A DNA stretch of 64,000 bases from Varroa destructor. Taxonomy: Eukaryota; Arthropoda; Arachnida; Mesostigmata; Varroidae. The notes beneath the pieces were generated by a model that had not been told where the DNA came from, did not search any database, and saw nothing but the letters and a program-made list of their open reading frames with translations. Both the position numbers and the translations under genes were made by a program. The stretch spans positions 31,741,341 to 31,805,340 of the forward strand of contig NW_019211456.1 in the NCBI RefSeq assembly GCF_002443255.2, read 5' to 3'. Below are positions 57,137 to 64,000 of this stretch, in pieces (position 1 is the stretch's first letter; each line of letters begins with the position of its first letter).

Positions 57137-59054
57137 TTTACAGATCAGCGTACAGATACTCCGTAATCCACTGCAGCGTAGAGGACTGTGTGCCTTTAGC
57201 TAATATTTGAAACCGAAATGAGGCAGTAAGCCTTAGTATAAAATAATAATGGTTACCACCATCGTCAATCGAGGACCACATCTCATACATTGGTGGCGCA
57301 TAGTTGAAACTATAGCACAGCGAATTAAGGATGTTTGACTATTATATAATAGCAGCGATGGTGATAGTAATAGCCTTCGATCTCCTGATTTCAGCATCGT
57401 TTCTTTATTATTATTTTATAAAGGAGGTTGTCGAGCCTCCTTAGACATGTCAATAAATTATTACTTACTTTTTTTTCTCAGTGTTACGTTAAACCTGTTT
57501 TTCTTTGCATTCTGTTTTAGTTTAAACCTACTAAAGACCGGAATAGTTTCATACGATTTTATTCTATTACTATTGCAGTTTCTTTTTTGATACAGGGAAA
57601 GTATAGTCTGGAAGACTACGAGAGGCTCTGTACCTTTATTCTGTATTGATGCTTTCATCGTTCTGCCCTTGCTGGTGGATTCAAAAGTACTCAAGGCACA
57701 AAAATCGTCGCTTCCTGAACGAGCAATTTATCAACAAGGGCAATGGAATATTGCAACATGTAGCCAAGTTTTCAAGAATCGTTGCAAATCGTCCAAATAC
57801 ATTTTGGCTATCGTGATATTCTCAGCGAGGTCATAGGTTCGTTAAATAAGTACGCTTGAAGTACCATTAGATCTACTACAATAACTAAAAGAAAAATACG
57901 TGCTTACGTTTAAGCGTGGCACCGATTTTCTTTCAAAAATAAATCAATCAACTGGTAGGATGATCGAACCTTGCTACCAATACGGATTGTAGCAGGAGAC
58001 AAAGTAAAAATTATAGGCTGTAGGTTGTAGAAATAACAATGTTTCTCGCATCTTGCAACGCTTTATCGAAACAGTATTGCAAATCTCTCCTATGCGTTGC
58101 TCCCTTAGTTCATTAAAGCTATTATTTTTCCTATTTCCAAGGTAGTCCATTCAAGATTATCGACAGGTCCTGAGGACATCTTTAAGGACAGACGATAATC
58201 GCTATCTGTTTGGCGTTCTCAGACGCCACTTTTGTAATCGAGAAAACCGGTTTGATTACAATTCCAGACGACGTCCTTTAATACACAACTCCCTTGGGTA
58301 GAATTAGGTTTCCTCTGCTCTCCATCATTTCGACTGCCGGGCCGTAAAACAGTATAGTTTGGTAAGATTAACAGTGTTACAGGGATCCGAATTTGGTTCA
58401 CTCATGTTGGTAGAACCAATACGAATGAGCACGTCACCTTCGTAGGACGTTAGTCTACGTTTTCAAATGTCGTTTAAGATTTGAGGTATAGAAGCGGGTT
58501 TTAAAATAGCATTCCAGGTAGTATCGATCGGCTGTTTTTGCCCTAATACTGGTCTTCTTTTTATGTTTCGAGTTACACGTCCAATATTGCCGTTGGGCAT
58601 TGCATCAGGCGGCTGGCTCCTAATGCGAACCCACACCACAACGTATCCTTAAAATTAGCAAGCTAATAAGTTGTCCACTAATCTATCACGTGGACCAATA
58701 ACGGGCCTCCTACGAACACCGAGCGCGGAGGTTTTTACATGGAGCTACTGATGTACGATAAGTAGCAGTACGAAGATTTAACTACAATTTTGCAACTTTT
58801 TTTATTTCTTGCTCATAAAATGTATCTACGCAACAATAAACAGTATATTTACATGTGGATGTGGAGCAAAGAATCGTATCGTACATGAATGAGCGTACGG
58901 AACTGTAATATTTTAATAATTATAGTGTGTTTAATACAATGTTTTATAAAATGGGGTTATGGCCCCAAGAAGAGGAACCAGTTGTCAAAACTCAATCACT
59001 ACGAATGATCAAAACTTGACAAATGCGTCAATTTGATTAATGCAGTGGTATACA

Positions 59055-59128
59055 GGAGTAGCTTAGAGGTTTAGGGTATCAACTGCCGAACCGGAAGTAC
59101 GTGCTCCGAGAGCCGGGTCATAGCATCG
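59055..59128 (+). mobile_element. possible tRNA-derived SINE head, second copy
   Basis: Begins with an A-box-like GTAGCTTAGAGGTTTAGGG, continues ATCAACTGCCGAACCGGAAG and ends with a decayed B-box region (GAGAGCCGGGTCATAGC). The first half closely resembles a tRNA D arm and anticodon arm. The weak T arm argues against a functional tRNA. Resemblance in order and spacing to 56038-56105 supports a shared repeat origin. Confidence 0.4.
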
Positions 59129-59440
59129 TGCTTAGTATTAATGCAGAAGATTCGCGTAATTGTGTTTTTGTCACAAACTATTATCCATGTATATAGTGGC
59201 CACTGATAACAACAATAAAGTTTGTCTTTTTTTTTTTCTTAAAAATATGATGCTTCGTTTTTATAAGGCAAACGATAAATAAAACGATAAAACGACCTAA
59301 TTCCATACCCAAAGTATGCCCAGCTGATTGCGAGCCATGCGCCCAGTCTAAGACAATCGTCTTTTATCGATCAGATTCGTGACGTCATTGCGGGTTTTTT
59401 CGTTTCGTAAGCAACCTGGTCGCATGCGGGAACGAACGTG

Positions 59441-60480
59441 CTATCAAAAACCTGGTAGATCTTTATTACAGAAACAACGCAACACCAGTAAGCGATACTG
59501 ATGCATGCGCGCTCATTCAGTCAAATTTATAGCTGCATATGTCTGTTGGTAGCTGTGTACTGCAGCCTCGTTCACGGTTCCGTTAAGAGCTCTCGGTTTC
59601 TTGCAGTCTAGCCAGAATCCATCATCCATCGCGCTTTGTGGTTGTCGACTTGGCATTAGCTGCTCTGATCAGCATCGGCTCTTGTCGTTTTCGTAGTCGA
59701 AGAGGATCTTTGCTAAAGAGACGTCGCTACCGTTCGAGTTCGAAAGTTCTTAAAGTGTCTATTAATCTCTATAGGCTCTCGCAAATTCCCGTTAGTTCCT
59801 TAATGTTTATAAGCGATTTCGGCAGCATTGCTCATCACGTTGATCAATGTCGTAGCCGATCCCGAATGCTCTAGACATTTCGCTTGCAGAAAAGCATCCC
59901 CTTTGCCTTCCTGGTCGTCTAGTCGCTTTGCATATCCCAGTTAGGCATTGTCTTTTTCGTAATCCTTCTTGGAATCTTTATCGAACGGACCCCTATAGTT
60001 CGAGCTTTACATCCAATAACGCCGTTTGATGGCTCCAAATGAATCTACAAAGCGTGCACATGCCTCGGTATGTTCGTTCAAGTTGCCTGTTTCTTCCCAC
60101 CGACAGCCGAAATTCGATAGGCCCGCTGTCTTGTCCTGTGATGACAGATTCGTAGAATGTTCCCACGTTTCCGCTTATACCCGGAGACGCTCTCATATAC
60201 AAAGTCACGTTCAGATACACTTATTTATGGTGTATAGCCGAAGTCGGCAAAAAAGCGGAAAGCTAACGGAAAACAAACCAACTCAGCAAAAAGTGAGGAT
60301 AGACTTAGGAAAGGCGTTTGCCATCACGAAGGACGTAACGGCCCGTGGCTAGCAGCATTAGGTCTGGTCACCGTCGGCGCCGTAAAGTAGAGGATGAAAA
60401 GAGCAGCCAAATAAAGAGAACAGGTGAAAGATGATAAAGAACTTCTTGATTCGTGTGCCGTCCTCACTGTTCGTAGTAGT
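59441..60480 (-). pseudogene. possible degraded coding sequence
   Basis: On the minus strand, several stretches of natural-looking protein sequence follow one another. They share one frame broken by stops, for example ACARFVDSFGAIKRRYW, then GPFDKDSKKDYEKDNA, then YAKRLDDQEGKGDAFLQAK (stops at 60007-60009 and 59941-59943), with a possible frameshift near 59715 into ILFDYENDKS. A last frame ends in TGA near 59510, about 50 bases before an AATAAA word (59462-59467 on the plus strand). This could be a decayed gene copy. Stops average one per about 36 codons, only mildly fewer than random, so the case is weak. Not recognised. Confidence 0.2.
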
Positions 60481-60988
60481 GGTTGTCCGCTGCAGTGGTG
60501 TCGGTAATCGGTGCTAGCGTTGACATCTCTCGAACATGGTCGTAGTGTAGTCTGAAACAGGATCAGCGTCGTTTGTCTACTATCACGACTGTCATCTCGA
60601 CGATCCCGTCTCTCTACATTCGTCGCGTTCTACCTCCCTTTAGCTTTCATAGGTGCAGCTGTCGCTGCTGCGATGGCCACAGCGCTTTGAAGCAGCTAAG
60701 TGCCTACTTGCTCCTCCCCTACTTTTGCTAAGCTCGATTTCTTTCTTTGAAGTTGATGATTTTGCTTCTGCTGCTGGCTTTTCGCTCTTTTTTTTAAACT
60801 TGGCCTGCTTCACTTACCGCTTTTCTTGATGCTGTTCCTGTCTTGGAGGCTCAGCGGGATACGCAGTATGACCGGTTCTTACTTTGTCGCTAGGAGACAG
60901 AAATCCTCAAAGTTTCGCTGATCAGCGTTTGGAATTCCGGTTGGTCCCTATCTCACTCCTGACTCGCTTGTAATGATACTATAATGCA

Positions 60989-61002
60989 GCCTAGGCCTAG
61001 GC
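60989..61002. repeat. 14-bp perfect palindrome
   Basis: GCCTAGGCCTAGGC is its own reverse complement, two overlapping CCTAGG sites. Short; possibly chance. Confidence 0.6.
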
Positions 61003-61522
61003 CGGTGACGAGGATAGCATGCTAGCTTACCACCGTGCTCTGTTGGTTGGCGATTGAGAAACGAGAACACTGACCCACAGGGGGATTTGACGCCTTGCAG
61101 ATTTATAGGTACTTACAATTCGGGTATTTACATGCCTGGAAAGATACACTTACAGACAGGCACACTGGCCTTTACGATCCGTTCGCCGCCCAACGTTTTC
61201 TCGTCTCAACGAGAAGCGGTAGGCACCATGTGACCCAACAATGTTTGTCCTTCAGGTTTGTCTGGATTAGACATATCCAACCGATGCTGATTCACTCCCC
61301 TATCCTGAAAGCCTACATGTGTTTGTAGGAAAGCAGTGATGCCTCTCACATTTTTCATATTTTTAGTGAGGTTATATTGATCTTGTGCGTGTGCGTTCGC
61401 TAATTATGTATCACTTGATAGCTGTTTCAACCTGGATACAAATTCCGACCCATGCTGGGTGCAGTGTTTGATAACTTCGACAATGGTCGCGTTTATATGT
61501 AGCTACTACGGTAGCAAGCAAC

Positions 61523-61765
61523 ATGCGTAGCGCTCCACCTAGTATGCTCTTTGAAGAGAATATATTTCTAAAAGAGGCCGTAGAAGGCGTCTATTTACGT
61601 CGCCGTTTTTTACTCAGCCCGCACGCAAAAAAAACTCCCATATATGCACATAGGCGGATCGGGTATGTGTTTGCGCGGTACACGTTTCCGAATTCGGTTC
61701 CCTTTGTTATGAACATTCGGTTGCATTTGATCGCTGTTAGCGCATATGAGACTCGGGATATGTAA
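61523..61765 (+). CDS. small ATG ORF, 80 aa
   Basis: True ATG to TAA. Begins MRSAPPSMLFEENIFLKEAV and ends LIAVSAYETRDM. Balanced composition, weakly hydrophobic C-terminal part, no recognised domain or splice evidence. Confidence 0.18.
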   Translation: MRSAPPSMLFEENIFLKEAVEGVYLRRRFLLSPHAKKTPIYAHRRIGYVFARYTFPNSVPFVMNIRLHLIAVSAYETRDM

Positions 61766-61809
61766 AGCGGTAGACACTGCAAAGCCAATAAGGAGAAGGG
61801 AAAGGGCGC

Positions 61810-62601
61810 CTACATAGGGGCACCTAGTTTAGAGATGTGATATGGAGTAAAGGAAGGCAAATAAGGATATTGAGAATTTTTAGGAGCTCCGAAGCCAACT
61901 TGTAAATGCATACTTGGGCGTGAATTCGCGAAAAAAGGAGATAAATGGCTGAGTAGATGCATTATAAATATTTTATTTCGGGATAAGCTGCTTTTTATCG
62001 TACGCCCTCCTAACAGGCTCGAAAGGGTCCGGCATTGGCGTCTTTGGGCAGCCGGGGCGCACTCATCTCGAAAAGACATCGAGGGGACGTAAAAGAAGCA
62101 GCCAGCAGAAACATAGGAGATGCTGTCGGTAACTCTGGGTAAGTAAAGCGTTCCGACATCGATGATCGAACCGGCGACGATGACATACATTATCATCGTT
62201 ATCACAGCATGAGTGACGGGTCTCAGCGGTACAGTCGACCTGGGGTTTGGCCCTGTGCCGGCGTCTGGGTTGAAGGGAATGCAAGAATCCCCAGACTCGT
62301 CCAGTTCAGCGGTTCGTTCTGACAAAATTATCGGCTGGAAGTGTCGATGCTGAGAGGGTGTAAGGTGCAAGTAAAAGGTTTAAAAACAGATGAGAAGAGG
62401 AAGCCAGCACGGCCAGAGAGAGGCATGGAAGAGAGAAACATGGCCCTAGATCTACCTCAGTAAACGCAACTGTCTTACGCTACCCTTTAGGACAGTTAAT
62501 AATAATAATAATAACGGGAGCAAGTTCCGCCTCGAGAACTTGTTTTCCCGCAGAAGCTGCTGCTTTTGCATTTCGCGCATCTTACACGCGTGCATATTCA
62601 T
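61810..62601 (-). CDS. candidate two-exon membrane protein, 220 aa
   Basis: Exon 1 (62601-62479) begins with ATG and encodes 41 residues: a basic, Gln-rich start (MNMHACKMREMQKQQLLREN), then a hydrophobic run (RRNLLPLLLLLLTVLKGS) typical of a signal peptide or anchor, ending phase 0 at AGC|GTAAGACAG. Exon 2 (62349-61810) follows a strong acceptor (TTACACCCTCTCAG) after a 129-bp intron and stays in frame for 179 codons. It reads a polar, acidic part (ERTAELDESGDSCIPFNPDA), a clear membrane span (AVITMIMYVIVAGSIIDVGT), a second hydrophobic patch (SAGCFFYVPSM), then a Cys-containing polar part. The last 55 codons become AT-rich, so a donor within exon 2 is possible. The polyleucine comes from a TAA microsatellite. 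A plus-strand exon candidate (62015-62137) overlaps antisense. No family recognised. Confidence 0.38.
62015..62137 (+). CDS. competing plus-strand exon candidate
   Basis: Between an acceptor (CGCCCTCCTAACAG) and an excellent donor (CTCTGG|GTAAGTAAAG), frame 1 is fully open: ARKGPALASLGSRGALISKR, then HRGDVKEAASRNIGDAVGNS. Joining over a 69-bp intron to an acceptor TTATCACAG near 62206 stays in frame (MSDGSQRYSRPGVWPCAG...) to TGA near 62320. It lies entirely antisense to exon 2 of the 61810-62601 minus-strand model, so at most one is likely real. The splice sites are as good as those of the minus model. Confidence 0.25.
62496..62514. repeat. (TAA)n trinucleotide microsatellite
   Basis: About six TAA units. 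It encodes the leucine run in exon 1 of the 61810-62601 minus-strand model. Confidence 0.9.
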
Positions 62602-63550
62602 GTTACTATTAATGTGTTGACCATGGCCTAGATATGCGTTTGAATGTTAGATGTCGAGTAGCTCGTACGGCTCAAACACGCTGAATACTTCTTAATAAAC
62701 GTCTGTAATAGCGCAAAATTTCACTTGCATCGTCAAGATTATTCCAAGACTGTCAATAAGTCTAAGTCCAAAACCTAGAACTTATGTCTACACTAAACTT
62801 TCAGCATCTACTTCTGCAAATGAAGATAATATTGATCTAAAATTATGTATATATATTATTTTAAAAACTTAGTTCTGTTTTTTATTTGAAACTCCCCAGC
62901 TCTGGCGGTGAATCGTTCACACCACCCTTGGTACAAACGCGTCTTCCGAAGTAGCCGTCGTCTGTTGCTGTCTTCCTACTTTGGTCCGCAATCCAATTTT
63001 CGATGGTTGGTCCGATTCCCACCATTTAGGACAATGTATAGGGTGGACTACCGCTACACCTGCAACAGAAATGGTGGTAACGGTGTTAGTAGGCGTTGTT
63101 GAAAACCAAGAGTCAGTCGGAACCTGCCAGCAAACAGCAAGGCAGGCGATGGCTATAGGAACCAACTGGAAGCGCAGAAGGGACTAGTAAAAAACACGAG
63201 TGAGAAGGAAGACTCAAAGGTGGCACTTGCTTGATGCTGTTTGCTGTGATATGCTGTCGAGGTGGCACAGCCTAGTAGAAGTGGTCGTGTTGATATTCTG
63301 CCTGGCTGCTTTCCTTCCTGGTAGAATCGACATTAACTGACCTACAACCTAGCTTTATAGGTCCCTTTAGAAGACGCTCTTTTACTCATATTACCCACCT
63401 TCTTTAGCCACGATGGTCCACGACAAATCAAGGGTCACAATGATTGCCATAGCTCGATGGCATGCAACCTCGTCCTTCACTGCGCGTTTCGTTGCCGCTG
63501 CTGCTGTTATTAGATGCCAACCCACGAGCGATAGACGGGTGCACCGGCAG
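62602..63550. other. stretch with a minus-strand frame of uncertain status
   Basis: A minus frame (63165-62917) starts near a non-ATG codon, opens hydrophobic (VPIAIACLAVCW) and becomes Thr/Gln-rich. It contains an acceptor-like TTTCTGTTGCAG. A short Ala/Val-rich stretch follows that site (GVAVVHPIHCPKWWE). No donor, ATG or partner exon supports a gene. The rest shows nothing notable. Confidence 0.35.
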
Positions 63551-63580
63551 TTTATATAAGAGCAGAGAAAGCAGCATCAG
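63551..63580 (+). promoter_or_regulatory. possible TATA-type core promoter
   Basis: TTTATATAAGAG is followed about 27 bases later by an initiator-like ATCAGG. The spacing fits an animal TATA/Inr pair, but TATA words are frequent in this sequence and the downstream 400 bases contain no supported first exon. Confidence 0.2.
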
Positions 63581-64000
63581 GGAGAAGACAAATTTTCACT
63601 GCTTCGATCACACCGTTTTTGTGGATCGAAATTTTGGAATACCTTCAGGTTTCTCCACGGCCAATATGATATGAAGGCTCCGGAAAGTCAAATCAATATT
63701 TCACAGCGATCATTCCGTTTTAAACATATGACTTTCCTGCAACTCTTTCTACGGATGTCGTTGCCTCAGTCGACCGGCTGATCATCGACCGTTCATAAAC
63801 CGCCCATAGTAGTGCACGATATCGTCCCTCTCAACGGCGCACAATAACGATGAAAGCTGTACGAGGAAAGAGGCATTGTACCTTTTTTTTCTATTGATGA
63901 TGGTCGCAATGCTGCAATAGTTACACATGCGGGCGGCAATAATCGCACCGTCAGTCGTTGATCCACAAAAGCCCTCGACGCAGCTCTGACGGCAAATACG

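Larger units (their letters stand above)
53010..59440. other. AT-rich stretch with repeats, no supported gene
   Basis: Stop-rich, AT-leaning sequence. It holds AAAT and AGC/GAGC arrays, hairpins at 54225 and 55516, repeat copies at 53558, 56038 and 59055, and a GATCC array at 57120. The only long frame (minus 55084-55473, 129 codons) has no splice or codon support. Confidence 0.5.

Noticed and set aside
1..64000. CRISPR array, rRNA, bacterial operon, integrated virus or intact transposon
   Set aside because: No regularly spaced repeats, conserved rRNA blocks, ribosome-binding-site-led ORFs, viral protein motifs, or long terminal or inverted repeats with an ORF were seen.

Overview
This is eukaryotic nuclear DNA, most likely from an invertebrate animal. 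Nothing in it looks bacterial: there are no long tightly packed ORFs, no ribosome-binding sites and no operons. Instead it has many simple-sequence repeats, homopolymer tracts, GT...AG splice-like pairs around short open frames, and what look like degraded tRNA-derived repeats. The base composition (AT-leaning by eye, not counted), the style of the microsatellites and the many short candidate exons would fit an arthropod, possibly a mite. That placement is a weak inference, because no protein family or ribosomal gene was found to anchor it.

No gene could be recognised by name. The longest stop-free frame (about 186 codons, 61.8-62.4 kb, minus) is close to what chance gives in 64 kb, so ORF length alone proves nothing. 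I therefore looked for short frames that end at strong splice sites, keep phase across a proposed intron and have coding-like codons (rich in G-first codons). The best models are: a two-exon minus-strand gene at 957-1566; minus-strand exons at 1.78-2.24 kb; ATG-led plus-strand exons at 2751, 5147 and 28281; a three-exon, phase-0 plus-strand chain at 16646/17984/18336; a plus-strand terminal-exon-like ORF with a membrane segment at 27453-27734; an internal plus-strand exon at 32557-32707; a two-exon (perhaps three-exon) minus-strand gene at 36554-37892; an ORF-dense stretch at 38.7-39.5 kb; another at 51.5-53.0 kb; and a two-exon minus-strand membrane-protein model at 61810-62601. These are hand-made predictions, and picking by eye among many splice-like sites inflates apparent success.

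Between them lie long noncoding stretches (about 5.4-16.6, 18.4-27.4, 39.6-51.5 and 53.0-59.4 kb) that hold mainly microsatellites, AT-rich tracts and scattered hairpins. The firmest structural features are a perfect 15-bp-arm palindrome at 44711-44741, a 12-bp-arm hairpin at 41481-41518, a compound GA repeat with an internal duplication at 13327-13467, a 16-bp minisatellite at 27197-27238, and several mono- to tetranucleotide arrays. Two pairs of dispersed sequences (20373/53558 and 56038/59055) look like diverged copies of repeats, the second pair tRNA-like.

No rRNA, confident intact tRNA, CRISPR array, intact transposon, viral gene or origin was found. I see no evidence for an undescribed multi-gene system here. 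The most useful leads are the phase-consistent small gene models and the repeat copies.
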